From NCBI RefSeq assembly GCF_001649575.2, contig NC_051443.1:16842537-16906536 (forward strand): 64,000 bases of DNA, given 5' to 3'. Positions 26,935-40,247 of this stretch are shown here, one piece after another. The stretch's first letter is position 1. Each line of letters begins with the position of its first letter. The position numbers and the translations under genes were made by a program. The notes under the pieces are model-generated. The model was not told the DNA's origin. It was given only the letters and a program-made list of their open reading frames with translations, and made no database searches. This DNA is from Kryptolebias marmoratus (Eukaryota; Chordata; Actinopteri; Cyprinodontiformes; Rivulidae).

Positions 26935-29880
26935 TGGCAATGACAGTTTGGCAAGGTGATGTGAGACAAAACTACTAGCCTGTGGAGAAGTCCCCCACCC
27001 AACCCCCACTTGCCCTTCTTAGATAAACCAATATCACACCATCGCTCCCTCTGAAGCGGCCACTGCCTTTCTCTCTGTCACATTCGTCTCTCATTGGCTG
27101 TGTTTTCATCCCCTGTATTAAAAGGTTCTGTGTTACCCCGTGGTGTCTAACTCCCGGACATGTCTGCCACTCACATTGCTGACTGGTGAGCTTCACATGT
27201 TACACAGACAGACGGTTATATTGGATTTTAAAATGTGGTGGGCACACTATATATATGTGTGGTAAACTGAGTAGATTTGAAAGACAATTACCTCAATTTA
27301 AAAGTTGGAAACATGGTGGAATACAGCAGGCCAGGGCTTGTCAACTTCAGTTGCAAGTGGACCATAGAAAATAAAGGTTTTGAGGGCTGCAGGCAATAAT
27401 TTGTAAAACGTTTTTCAACCACAACTTCATCAAGGCCAGCAAGCATTCGGTCTCTTACAGTTGTAGGCTCAGAAAACGATTGCTTTTGTTTGCTTTATGT
27501 CCAAACTACTCACTGGGATTAAAGGATGGCTCTCTTCTCTGGTGCAAAAGCAGCCAATGGCCACTTGACTCCATTGAAAAAGATGTGAGCAGTCCCTGTA
27601 TATTCCCTCTCCATTTTTCTCCATTTTTCCCATTCTGAAAATCATGATTAACCTCAAATAACCTGTGGATGAATAGAGACTTCCCGTTATGCAGGAGGAG
27701 CTGTAAAACAAACTGCTAAAGAGGCTGCACAGAAAGTGGTGTGCTAAGAGATGGAAATGGGACACAATAGCTTGAACTCGGTGCAGTCTAAAGCTAACTT
27801 GCACAAACCAACTGAAAATCAATGGCATATTTACAGCTTTAATTACACTTGCAGTGCAAACTGTTTTTATTTTGACTGAAACCTAGCTTGATAGCAAGGT
27901 GTCTAACTTAATATTCCAGCTGATAGGCCTACAGCCTTCCATACAGATGGAGAAGTAGAAGCTCTGTTGAGAAAATCTGAATGTCTTGAAACTGTGGCAC
28001 ATCTCTGAGGTAGGCAATGGGACAGTGATGAAAGTGGTGAAGAAATGATGAATGTTTCACTTCTGTCTCAACTTGTACATAACGGCAGCAATAGTCCAGT
28101 ACAGCAGAACCAAAGGGCACAAGTGCAGGCTGATGTAAAGACATCACACACCCAGAAGCCACACAGATCTGCTCAAAGCAGCAACTCCCTTCATTACGTG
28201 GGCTTCATGAGATCTAAAATGCTGTTTAATACCTCAGGATTGGATCATCAAATCAAAAACAACCAGAATTCATTCATTCATCAGGCAGCAAGACTGCTTA
28301 ATTCCCCATAACAATTACCTGGACAAGAAAAACAGTTTCATTTCTACATATATACACTATTTACATATATATGACAAATATAACTGCTTGTTTCTTGTTT
28401 GTTAAAATAAACTATACATTCAAAATCGGTTGCCTTGCAGACTAAATAAGATTATCTGTAAGGGGTTAGAGATTTTTATGTTACTTTAAAGAGTGCCATT
28501 GTTTTACTTTCTAGAAGGACAAATCAGCTGATCATTCATTTGACTAGTGATGTGAGGTAATTATACATTATCAAAACTAATGTGTGAAAAAAGTTTAATT
28601 CACTTTTGATTCCAGTGTTCACAGAGTCTTTTCAATGCAGTACATCAAAATATGTTTAAAAGTTATTAATGAAAAAACTGACTACAGAGAAGTAGTGAAA
28701 GTCAGACCTATCAAGCCAACTCCTGGGATTATTAAAGTGATGAAGATTAATTACTCTTGGGATCATGATTGTTTCCAGTTTTCAGGCCAGACCTTTTAGT
28801 AGCTGATATCTCAGTCTGGATCGTATATTAAAATCACCACCTGACATTTAAAGATTGTGCCTAAATGTAGATTTAAGGTTGTAACATCCAACCTAACAAA
28901 CATCAGTTTCTGTACATAGTAAGTCACAGTCCTGTACAACTCTTGCAACTTACTTGCTGCTTCTTACCGTCTACATGTTTTTGTGTGTGTGTTGTTGTTG
29001 TTTTAAGTGACTACTGACTAATATGATTTGACAATAAATGTCACTGCAACAGCTCTTCATCAAAGCCGCCGAGGGAAATTCTTTCATCTTGTAAATTCAG
29101 TTCAAGGATTACATGCTCTATAAGAGGATGAGAGGTATGCACATGCCAGTGATTCATAAAACCATTTCAAAACCAATTAGATAAACTCCAAAAAACACAT
29201 GGACATCAAGCTAAAAACAAGACTGTAAAGTAGTCCTCATGAAGGGCTGTCATGTAATTGCAGCCACTGACAACTGGAAACAATAAAAATATTTTTTATA
29301 GTATGTCTTTCTTGATCTTGAGCTTATTTTCAACATCAAGTGCACTCCATATGTGAGTGAATAAAAAATGATTTGTGAGGTCCACAAATAAACTGGAAAG
29401 CAGATCGGACATTTAACAATCACAAGGGTTATTTTTAATTACTACTATTACTAAAATTTGGAAAACTTCCATTTTTCTCCTCGTTCATGTGAACTCCCCA
29501 ATGTCACTTATGCGCATTAGAATAAATAAATTGTGCTCCTGGGTGGACAAAAATCATTTATAGTCTGCATGGGCATTAGTTTGTGCTCTTTTTCATGACT
29601 TGAAGGTCTTGCATTCCAGAGTGTGTAGCAGTGACATCGGTGGCTCATCATAGGCAGCATCCCTGCAGAGTTTTATCAGCACACCAGCCAGACACACCGA
29701 TATCTGATATGATTGTTATGTCTAATTTAACCTCTGAGCCGAGCCAGAGTCATATAATCAAAGATCTCAAAAATATTTTACAATATAGCTGTCATATTAG
29801 TGTTTATTACATTTTGATAGATGATTTTCTGTTTGTCTTTGTTTATTTCTTCCTTCTCTGTTTGACTGGAGAGGCTTATG

Positions 29881-29912
29881 TTTTTTTTGTTTTTTTTTGT
29901 GTGTGTGTGTGT
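29881..29912. repeat. T-run plus (GT)7 tract
   Basis: T8, then G, a second T-run and a GT run ending at 29912. Simple low-complexity sequence. Confidence 0.85.
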
Positions 29913-30960
29913 TTTAAACACCTGCTTTGAAAAACAGATCAGTCGTGTGGAAAAGCCCAGCAGAAGCCTTCAAGGGCTGCGGATCACAGGCGTACTCAAA
30001 TATTTGGGTGTGGAGCATCTGGGAGGTGCACAGAAGAAATCTTTTCATCCCCAGGCCCCTGATGAGGATCTCTGCAGCTGTCAGGATGCATCTTAGGGTT
30101 TTGGGCATAGAGTCCTGGCAGGTGACAGGGAGAGATGTATACACCCAAAGAAGCTGATTAGTGATTACAACCTGCCTTTGTCGGGTCAAACTTTAAACTA
30201 CTCTTAGGTTTATAAAATGACAACATTATAAGACTGTTATATAATAAGTTATCTATATATGCACCTTTAGTCTGCATTGGCCAAGATTTTTGTCTCCTAT
30301 TACATCTACAATTGGGAATAAATGAAGATTGCATTTTGGATACAAACAATTGAAATAAGTGTCTTGTAGAACATCCAAGATGCAAAGACACTGGCCTAAT
30401 TATAAAAATTTACATTTCTAATGTGTGCATCAATTTTACATTAGTACCAATATATATTTAAGTCCAAATCCACTTTCATATAATTCAAAAGATAAAATGT
30501 GAGCAATCATTACTCGGCTACAGTATCTGGGGTTTGCTGGAGCACTCGTTTTTGTTTTTTTTTTTGACAAGAAAGGGAAGACGGCAGCTTTGAAATGCCC
30601 ACCTGAGGGTATGGTAGCTGATTTTGTCTCTCTAAAGTCTTGAGAGGTAAGAATGAAAGTGCTTCAGTTTTCATTACGATGCCATGCAGTGTGCTTGCCT
30701 TTAGTGCAGGCAAGTTAAAGGCAATGCAGATGGAAGGCACAATCGCCATGAGCTAAATCTTGCACTGCAGAGGAATAACACAAGATCACAAAGTTTAAAC
30801 CATCACTTTTATCTCCTTTTAACCCAATTGCCCATGTGTGAATTTAACAAGTTCAGAAATGTATTTTTCTCTTTTGAATTAGGAAGCTGTAGATTAGCGT
30901 TGAGCTTCAGGCAGTATCTAAATACAGATAGTTAGACTCAATATGCTGAGCAATAGATTG

Positions 30961-31256
30961 TAAATGGTCCACACTTATGTAGCGCCTTTTTAACCTCATC
31001 CAAGTTCTCCAAAGTGCTTTACAATGTTTCTTATTCAACCACTGACACACACACTCATACAGCTCTTTCTGCTATATACTTGAATTCTGTTTCTATATGC
31101 GCAGCATTTTTCATGTTACTCATTCACTGATGAGCATATCAAAAGGAGCATGGGGACAGTGTCTTGCCCAGCGACACTTCTGCATGCTGCCGAACTTGGA
31201 ATTGAACCTCCAGTCTTCCAATCGGAAGATGACCACCCTACCACTGGGCTGAAGCT
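30961..31256 (-). mobile_element. tRNA-related SINE (minus strand) with A and B boxes
   Basis: Read on the minus strand from 31256, the sequence starts CTTCAGCCCAGTGGTAGGGT, which fits an RNA polymerase III A box (31236-31250). It is followed 28 nt later by a perfect B box, GGTTCAATTCC (31198-31208). The body then continues through CACTGTCCCCATGCTCC and CTTTGGAGAACTTGG and ends near AAGGCGCTACATAAGTG, TGGACCATTTA. The motif pair 'caaagtgctttacaat' and 'tatgtagcgcc' is a hallmark of a dispersed repeat seen widely in teleosts. The head is tRNA-like, but the molecule cannot fold into a whole cloverleaf with an acceptor stem, so it is a SINE rather than a tRNA gene. Some divergence from the family pattern suggests an old copy. 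Family name not assigned. Confidence 0.75.
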
Positions 31257-34200
31257 ATTCAATGTTTTAAATGCAATTGCAATGTTGAGTCCACACCAAG
31301 CTGTTGTTTGTCCCTGACTATCTTCAGCTTAATTTAGTCCGCAATAAGCCCAAGCAGTTTAGTCCTTGTGAATTATTGTAACATTCCCATGGCCTTTGAG
31401 TCAAATTTACCTGATGTTACAAGGGCTTCTCTCCCTCTCTTCATTTCTCTCTCTTTTGAGGGGTTCAGGAGGGTTAAATAACACACAAAATCTGTACGAA
31501 ACAAACAAACAAGTCTGTAAATAATGCAGAAATGACAGATGACCGTCCAGGATTTCAACACTGAAAAAGGTTGATTTGTGGTCATTTGTTTTCTATGACC
31601 TAAAACCTGAAACTCTGGTTAATTTAAAGGCACATTATGTTTATATTTTTGTAACATACTGACATTTCATTGAACCTGTCAGAAACAAACTATACAGGTT
31701 GTATACAGCATTATGTCTCAAAAACTGTCTTTGAGACAAAAAGGACATAGTTGAGTTTGTATTTGCAAAACAATGTCAACCTTTTCTGACAAATTACAGT
31801 CTCTGATTTAAACTGAGCAACAAATAGTTTACAGTTTTAAAGTGTTGTATTGCCAATCTGATTGTGTGACCAGTTATCTCACCGAAATGTGAGTAGCATT
31901 TGCAGTGCAGAGATCTCAAGTTCCATTCCCCACATGAACAGTATTTTTAATTAATTAATTTTTATCCTTTATCAATGGAGATGTCAGATGTTGTTTAGAC
32001 ACTTTTTCAACCCTACAAATATCAGTAGTAAGGTGCAGGTAGTGTTCCTTGTTGACCTTAGATTCATGTTCATGTATAATGAAATTTGTGCTGGAGCAAA
32101 GATACGTAATTATGACCAATAAAAAATACACCAGGAAGAGCGTGAAGAAATGGTCATTCCAAAGTTGAACTGGCTACATCTCATTTGCATTAATCTCTGT
32201 TTTTTATATCTCCTTTAACTTTGCCAAACAGAGCTTTAACTAATCAGGGATTGCTGAAATGTTATTATAAGGATATTCTATGTTCAAAGATGATCAGTAG
32301 CTGGTATCAAAACAATAATCCCGTGAAAGACCTCAACCTTTAATTGGTAGTGAAGACTAGTTGCTTCCTGTCATGGCTAATATTTTCAATAACAACCATG
32401 GGGAGTGTCAGAGCAATGCACATATGCGATGAAAAGAGTATGGCTCCAGTTTCTGGACTGTGGAGCTATCACTCTCTGTGCCTGTTTATCTGCATATCCC
32501 TGTGGATGTCAGGGAACGTAACTGAGCTCTGCTCAGGCTCTGCTCTGTCCTTGAAAGCGGGTGTGCACAGCAGAGAGGTTGAGAGTCAGAAAGATGCCCT
32601 CAGCTCACCACAGATCATTAATGCATGAGGTAGATGGAGACGGGCAGTATCCTGTTCCACTGGAGAAAGGGTCATAGTCAGTGGAGACTGCAAGGAAAGA
32701 CAACATGAGTTTTGATTGCAGAGCGATGCAAGTGGTAGACTATATAGGAATATGAAGAGAAAGATAAAAAAGAAACTGAGGAGACATTTCAGATTGTGTT
32801 GCTGCTATAATTTTGCGGTGTGTATAGATGACTTTTTGTATATTTGTGTATTTCTGGGTGAGTGCATTCATGTTTCAGCCTTTGACACAAACACTCAAGA
32901 CTGCAGGATATCTGTCTTACTCCTTGAATCAATGAGTCTAATCACGTGGACTGCATTAGGAAACATATTGACTGTATTCTAAAGAAGTCCTCTCTTGGAG
33001 CTCTTTACATAGTGGTCAATAGAAGCTGTTTTAAACAGAACCCAGTCTGTAGCTGTACCTCAACTGCACTATGTAACTTCAAACCAGTTATTAGTAGTCT
33101 TTATGCAAATTTAGCAAAAACAAACTGGATAAAGCACTTTTTCTGAGGTAATGCTGTACATTATGGTGAACTCTGATGATAAAGCACAGACAAAGATGAG
33201 TCTCACAGGAAATACCTCAGACACACAGGGAGACTGTACTTAAAAGCACTCTTTATCGGCAAAACAATAAAAGAGAGACCCGGTCAAATATTTTTGCTGA
33301 AGAGATTTTTTGGCATGTGCTCAATAAACCAATATGCTTCTTCCTGCTTTGATAAAAATGTAGACATGCTTCAACTGCCTTTAATAATGCAATTAAAATC
33401 CTTTTTGCAAATTGTCTAAATGTTTCTTTTTTCTTTTTTTAAGTATTATTATCAAAATTGAGGCATCAGATATACAATGTTTAAGCTAACACACAGGCAT
33501 TATGCTATTTGTGGTACGTTTGCAAAACTTTAAAAAAAATTTCCTCTTCAACCATTGTGGACAACAGGATTCCCAGCAGCCCCCATGTCTGTTAAACTGA
33601 TCGCCCCTTTAATGCTAAAATAATGCAATCCCTGTAGGGATTTTCTGTGCAAGTTTCCACCTCTCCACTTCCATTTGCAATGACAGTGATGGACCATTTT
33701 CTGATTGTAAGCAGCTCTACAAAATACACGCAATATCCATTTCAAATTTTTTCCCAATATCTCCCTCCATCTCATTTAATTTAGCAGAGATGAGCTTTTG
33801 AAAGCAGTGGTGGAGATTCGTTTTGCGAGTGTGCACATTCCATATGAAACATTGGAATTTGCTCTGTTCAAGCGTGGCCACTTAAATGGTTGTTGTGGCT
33901 GAGAGGTCGGCATGTTGTGGCTGTCTTTGCCTTTTCCTCTACAGGCGGTCTCTGCATGTCAATGTGTGTGTGTATGAGGAGGGGTCATTGCTTGCTTTTG
34001 GTTTTTGCATGGCAGAGGCAAAGGTGGGGAGGGAAGAAAGGGCGGTGCACACTTGCTCCTCATTGCCCCTCCATTATATGTGGTTGACCTATTTCAACAT
34101 TGAGCAGCGCACAGCTGGGAGGGGGTACGGGGCAAAAATCACAGGCTTGACAGAAGTCCCCCGGTGAGTGGAGCTGGGTGTGTGATTGCCTAATGGAGTC

Positions 34201-36288
34201 ACTCCCAGTATACTCACACAAAACAAACATGCACCTACTCTGTGCCCTTCTTCCTGGGAAGTATCTTCTCCTTTTAACACGTCCATTAACAGCTGTGGGG
34301 TCTGTACATGTTTGTGTGTGTGCAACAGTGCGTGCAAAATCCAGGTGATGGACTGGTTGTCAATAAGGAAATTTTGAGTGTGTACTCGTATTTCTTGCGC
34401 TTTGACACCAGTTTTGTGTTATTTTTTTCAGAATATTTGTGTAAAATGGAATAAACCATTTATTTTTAAGTTGGACTGCAAAACCTTAAAAAATGTTCAA
34501 CTATGTTAAGAGATAAAGGCCACAACAAATGATTGACTGCACATTTTTCTAGTCACAGACTAGTAAATCCACTGGGCGTTGGTGAAAATCTTTATTTTCT
34601 TATAAATATTTCTTCTTTGAGTTTTTTAAGCAGGGCTTAAAAATACACTGAAAATAAACTAAGATATAATTTAAAAAGTAAGGAAAGCTGCTGCTGCTTT
34701 GCACCTTGTAGATGAGTCCAAGGAAGGAGTCGTATTATTTGTTTAGTTTATCTGGTTTATTTTATGAAACTAAGGTTTTGGTTGTTGTATTTTATTAAAA
34801 AGAGGAATTGTTTTTGAATTAAGTGTTTCGCATATGAATTATTGACTATATATAAGTGAGACCTGGTGAGTTAACTGGTCATTGTCTCACTGTGGCTTTG
34901 TGCTAAATGATCAGAGCAAGTAAAACTACAAGAAGTCGTCAGTTACGTATAAGAGTTTTTAATTTTTTCTATAAATTCACTATAGTTTAAATATATAAAA
35001 TATATAAAATTACTAATTATTGCTTTGTTTTGAAAAACATTAAAATAATCAGCTGTCAAGAATTTGTTTATTTGCAGTCTCTCTGCAAGAAACAGAAAAG
35101 GTCTGTATCTGATGCTCTCATTCCTTTTTCTAAAAAAATCAGTTTGAATGTTAACATGTCTTTTGACACTATTATGTAAATGTTTTAAACACCACTAAAC
35201 AACAGCCAATCTCCAAGGAAAACTAATAAAAAATCATCAAAAAGCATGAAGAAAAGGTGCTCAGGACCACTTAAAAGGTATACAAGAAAGTCTGGCTGTT
35301 TGGAAGCAAAATACAAAGAAATAAAAGATGACTTGAGCTTTTTGCACAGTATGGTATGCTCATGTTTAGCAGTTTTTGTTTAGTAGTGTTTTATTTCACA
35401 GTCTACCACATTCATACAAGATAGGATCAACTGGTTACTGAAGTTGCATAGAATTTTGTGTACTGTGTAACATTAATATTGCATCAGTGTTGCACATTTG
35501 TAGATACTGTATGTTTTTATTTCTCTGCAAACGGAACAAAATTACAATAAAGCAACTGATCTTTTATTTGGTTTAACAGAGTACAGAATATATCAACCCA
35601 AAGAGGGATTTGCATGTAAATGTGTGACTGTAAACTTCTTTCTTTGGGTCCAGAGTCAGCACAAAGAGCCTTGGTACACCTCCAAACAACAAAGCCACCA
35701 CCCAACTCAAATTGCACATGCACATAATGTAGCCTGTGTGCAGAAACCAGCAGACTGCAATTTACCTAGAATGCTTACAAAGCCTTTTTCCTTTTAGCCA
35801 TAATCCCAGCAAGAATCCTGGCTACCATTAAATGAGCATGCTGGAAGAGCCAGTGTTGGGATGAAAATACAAGGGGGGAAAAATACACATCAGCTGCTGT
35901 GAGGGAGCCAAATAAGCTGCAATTACTTCTGTGCTCTTGCACAGATCTTTCCTTTTAATTCACTTGAGCTTATGTTAAAAAGAAGATATAATATATGGTG
36001 TTGATAATGTACTTTAAAGCTCTTAACCTATATGAAAAAGAAAATAAAACGATTCCGTTTGCAAAGATGCAAGTCTAATGAGATGAATGTTTATGATTGT
36101 GAATGCAAGCTGAATATCAAGTGTCCTCTGAAATGCAGATAAGAGGACTAGCTGCATTAATTATTGTTTTAATTCAGGGGGAATCAGAATGCAGCTACAT
36201 GAGCTAAAGTTACTTTGAAGGATAGTGCTAGTCAGAAATCTTGGTGGTAAACATTAAGATTCAGTCTAAACTTTTTACTGGAACTTAA
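31257..36288. other. Intron 1 stretch, nothing identified
   Basis: AT-rich, no coding signal. A weak tRNA-like word (AGTTCCATTCC, near 31919) was seen and not accepted as a SINE. Confidence 0.55.
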
Positions 36289-36290
36289 TA

Positions 36291-36996
36291 CAACATCAAT
36301 TCTGAAAAAAGTTGGTTACATTGTGTAAAATGTAATTAAAAACAGAATGCAGTGATCTGCAAATCTCATCAACCCACATTATTATTAACAATAGAACATA
36401 GTAAATGATATCAATTGTTTAAACTAGGAACATTTACAATTTTTAGGGGGAAAAGAAGGGTCATTTTGAATTTGATGGCAGCAACATATCTCAAAAACAG
36501 TTTGTGACCTGGGCAACAAAAGGCTGTAAAAGTTGTACGAATGAGAAACAGCTGGAGAAGCTTTTTGCAACAAATAAGGTTAATTGGTAACAGGTCAGTG
36601 AGAGAACTGGGTATAAAAGAGCCTTTTAGAGAGGCTGGATCTCTCAGAAATAAAGATACAAGTTCAGGCACAAGTTCACCAGTCTGCAAAAACTATGTAG
36701 AACAATTTCAGAATATTGCTTCTCAATGGAAAATAGGGACTTTAAATATTCTATTATTTACAGTTCATAATATCATCAAACAACAAACAAGAATCAAAAG
36801 ACACGGCTGAAAGTCAATATTGGATGCCCATGATCTTCAAAATGACACTTTTTTTCTTCAAAATTGTACAATTTCTTAGTTTGAGCATTTGATGTGTTTA
36901 CTATGTTCCATTGTGAATAAAATATGGGTTTGCAAATCATTGCAGTCTTTTATTTACATTTTACACGATGTCTCAACTTTTTTGAAGTTGAGGTTG
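36291..36996 (+). mobile_element. Internally deleted Tc1/mariner-type transposon with long terminal inverted repeats
   Basis: Both ends are flanked by TA (36289-36290 and 36997-36998), the target duplication of Tc1/mariner elements. The left end CAACATCAATTCTGAAAAAA and the reverse complement of the right end CAACCTCAACTTCAAAAAAG match, and similarity continues inward for roughly 165-190 nt (about 36291-36478 against 36826-36996), including GTGTAAAATGTAA and GAACATAGTAAA. The interior (36541-36810, + strand) has a 89-codon reading frame. Its residues near FQNIASQWKIGTLNI and FTVHNIIK resemble the paired helix-turn-helix DNA-binding region of Tc1-type transposases. The reading then jumps to a short ILDA.DL-like remnant and the right repeat, so the DDE catalytic part is missing. 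It is therefore non-autonomous and dead as an enzyme source. The family is common and repeated in teleosts; subfamily not assigned. Confidence 0.85.
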
Positions 36997-39770
36997 TATT
37001 TAGGCTTCAAATAAACCCGTGGGAATAAAGACATATTTCAGTAAAAGAGCAGCAAATTTTTTGGTGCTGGTTGTTGAGAAACTGATCAGCTGGTCGGGCT
37101 TATTTTGACAATGAGCCTTGTTAGAACTTACACAAACACTCGCTTGCTTCGCGCACAGAGCTGCTACAGTATTCCCAGCTGAAATGCTGTCATGTTATTT
37201 CAGTCCCATCTGATGATCTCAACACAATAAAAGTGAAGAATTAGCATGTTGTACAACAGCAAGCTTGTGTAACAGTATTTTAACAGCATTACAGCCGTAT
37301 CTAACAGTTGAGCTGTTGGGCTCAAAGCAGCATAATAAATGTCTAGAAAAGCAGATCAAGTTTGTAGTTTTGTGTGTCTGTGGTGGACTGTGTCTGTGTG
37401 AGTTTGTGTCATAGCCCTCAGGGTCAGATCCAGAGCCATGTCTATTAGCTAGCTGCTGCGGCCAGGGTCTTGTTTTTATTATCAGCACTGTAACTATGCT
37501 GTGTGTGCCCTTTTTAATATGTCACCTCCTGCTCCCTTTCTGGTGTTCTTGAGGCTAAGATTTATGGTTCTGCATTACGTCTGCCATGTCACATTAATTC
37601 TGCCATCACACATCAACACATGAACTCATGCAAATACCTAACACTTCGCACTGTCAAAGCCAGAATTAGGGCATGCATCCATTTTTGGTGCATTACGGCA
37701 TACAGTAAATCCTGATCTCATCTTTCAACACATTTGAGGTTGTGTAGTTGTTGGTCCCTTTTAATCAGCCTTTGCGGGCTGGGAATGCAGTCAAAGCCAG
37801 AGAAGTGGAACAAATATTTGAGGAGGGAAAAAAAATTACCAAAATCTAAAATCACCATATGTCTTTCTGTTGTTTCTCACCTTGCAATTTGATTGACAAG
37901 ATGGTGAGAATGAGATTTAGAAAGCTGATTCTCGGACGGAGGATATGTACGTGCGTCCCTGTGTTTCTCAGAGGAACAAGCAGGCAGCCAGATTCAGTGA
38001 CAGACACGGAGAATAGACTGTGCTCTGGGGACTGTGTCTCACACTTTCTGACACACTTCCAGTCTGTAATGTCCTTCAGATGAAGCGCTGCCAAGGATTT
38101 TTCTGTGAGGAGGGTTGGACATTTAAGTGCTTTAGGATATATGTGCGAGGTGGGCATGTGTGAAGTATGTGCACATGTGCGGGGGTGGTGCATACCCCTC
38201 GGCAAATAATCAGTTTTGTACAGTATTGAGAGCACATAATGAGGAAATGATAGGATGATTGCCTTCTGTCTTTTCATCATATGGGCTGACTGAATTATTC
38301 CTATCATATGGCTCATCATCCGTACAACCAAGCATTCATGTCGACATGTCTCTTAATTGCTAAAATCCATTTTCAAACAAATGTTTTTTCTACCACTACT
38401 GGTTGGAAACTCCTCAATTTATGCAAAAGTATCGGTACTGTATTCACAAACTAATATAGTAATATACTGCAAAATTAGTCAGATTTGTTTACCATGTTGC
38501 TACATTATGTAGCCATTTCTTACACTAAGAAAGTGCTACTGATGAACCGATTGACACCTGACTGTCATCATTAAAGTGTCTTCCAGTTTTTAATTTAAAA
38601 ACTGAAAGTCTTTATTTTCTTTGTTGTGAAAGTGCTCCTTATGTTTTGGAAAGTGACAAACTTCCCTTCTGGCCATTTAGGTCTGATATGAGCAGAACCT
38701 TCTGTTACCAGTGGCAGCAGAAGTTAACAAGATGCCCCTGTGGTTGTATGAAAAGTTATGAACAAAGAACCCTTAAGGTTGTTTTTGTATCTTTTCATTT
38801 TAAGCCTTTTACTGGTGTAATATTAGGGCTGCCCACTGTTGTTGCCCAATTAACCAAATAAGGCCCTTACTTCAGGCTGTTCGGGCACAGTGAGGGGTCA
38901 GACAACTCTGCATGTCTCCTCTGACAAGAGTAGTTTTACTCCACGGCCCACCGGTCAGTGTGGGGTGGGGCGAAGGCCTTGTCTGCAACCAGTGGAGTGA
39001 CATGTGACAAGTGAATGGGCATGCTGGTTTGTGCAAAAAGGGCCAGGCGTTATGACAGCGAGGGAAGTCGAGCAGGGGAGTTATGTATGCAGTGGCCGTT
39101 TTAAACTGTATTAAAGTGTTTGTGCATCACTGAATGCATGGGCTGAGATTGTAGGTGGGCGGAAAGGCATGGGAGCGTGACGTATTAATATTGACATGTG
39201 TCACTGAGGACTTGGAGCATAAAGACAGCAAGCATCAAACCTGCACGAAGGTAATTAGGGCTGTGCTTGAACCACTGTTGTACCTCGATAGAAGATGTTA
39301 GGCCAGATGCCCCACTCACTCCTTACACCCCTCTTTTTTCTCCCTTGGACTCTTCTCAGAGCAATGTGTGTGCCAGACCGCACAGCACTGTAAATTAGTC
39401 CCGTGTGGTGACATGGTGCTTGCTGGGTAATTTGGACAATGGGGCGTTTGACAGCTCACCCATCACAGCTACAACGCCCCAGGGAGCCACATCTCCTCCA
39501 GAGCTTTTCTCTGTCTCCTTGCACTATTCTCCCTCGGTGGCGATGGACTCTGACTCTCTAAGTAGCAGCATCATTCTCCAATCAACCACCAAAGAGACTT
39601 TTCATCCATGAGCAAAAAAGATTGATGGAGAGCATGGAGGTGGAGAGTTTAGAAAAAAAAATCCAATAAAAGAGTTGGAAAATATTATGGCTGTAAAGTA
39701 AAAAAAAAAAAAAGAAGATATGAACATAGAGCATTTGTGGTGTGACAAAAATCAAGTTAAAAATACAGTA

Positions 39771-39786
39771 TAAATAAATAAATAAA
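39771..39786. repeat. (TAAA)4 tract
   Basis: Short tetranucleotide run immediately left of an R1 repeat copy (39808). Confidence 0.85.
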
Positions 39787-39807
39787 TCTGGTACTTTATG
39801 ACAAGTT

Positions 39808-40157
39808 TAACAAAAGGAATGCATATCACCCTTTGTCTTGCATGCAGAGGTTTTAAGCAAAGACCTGTTAGCATTGAGGACATGATTTGGGGATGAGTCT
39901 CTGCTACTGCCACACCAAATAGTAGCTCAGTATCTGTAAAGTTGAGCGTTATATCCATTCTTGTTTGCTAAGGTCAGTTAGCTGCAGTGGCCACATTGAA
40001 TCGCATTGACCGCAAACAGTTATCAGTTGTAGATGTACATCCAATGATTATTTTCTGAGTTTCATTAAAATCCGTCTAGTTGTTCATTAGATATTTTGCT
40101 AACAAACACACGTATGCAATTCCAAGATCACCAACCACCATAAAAGGCGGGCGATAA
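39808..40157 (+). repeat. Interspersed repeat family R1, monomeric copy
   Basis: Left-end remnant AACAAAAGGAATGCATATCA, then CTGCTACTGCCACACCAAAT, CAGTATCTGTAAAGTTGAGC, TGTAGATGTACATCCAATGA, TTTCATTAAAATCCGTC and AGATATTTTGCTAACAAACA, ending in AAAAGGCGGGCGATAAC. One unit; right end intact. Confidence 0.72.
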
Positions 40158-40224
40158 CTTCAAAATAAATTAAAGCTTACAAGAATTCTAGTGTAGTTTC
40201 AACTCTCCTGACCCTTGTGATGTT

Positions 40225-40247
40225 TTTATTTATTTATTTATTTATTA
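40225..40247. repeat. (TTTA)n tract
   Basis: Tetranucleotide run about 70 nt right of the same R1 copy. Confidence 0.85.

Larger units (their letters stand above)
18851..30960. other. Intron 1 stretch without recognisable genes
   Basis: About 12 kb of AT-rich sequence. The only structures noted are the candidate block at 20985, the G-rich cluster at 26873, a possible LINE remnant near 28255-28310 and the T/GT run at 29881. No exon-like open frame with flanking splice sites was recognised. Confidence 0.55.

Noticed and set aside
30961..31256. tRNA gene on the minus strand
   Set aside because: A and B boxes are present but there is no complete acceptor or anticodon stem and the body continues for about 200 nt as a dispersed repeat; called a SINE instead.
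31862..31960. Second possible tRNA-derived SINE (AGTTCCATTCC, B-box-like)
   Set aside because: B box has mismatches and no A box lies at the right distance; no second copy found in the window.
32344..32628. 94-codon + strand reading frame starting at a signal-peptide-like stretch
   Set aside because: A hydrophobic start is common by chance; no conserved motif, and no donor/acceptor pair places it in a known unc5c position.
37852..38331. 159-codon minus-strand reading frame, the longest in the window
   Set aside because: Peptide resembles nothing known and has irregular composition. It lies wholly in intron sequence, and its opposite strand is also open (37859-38083).
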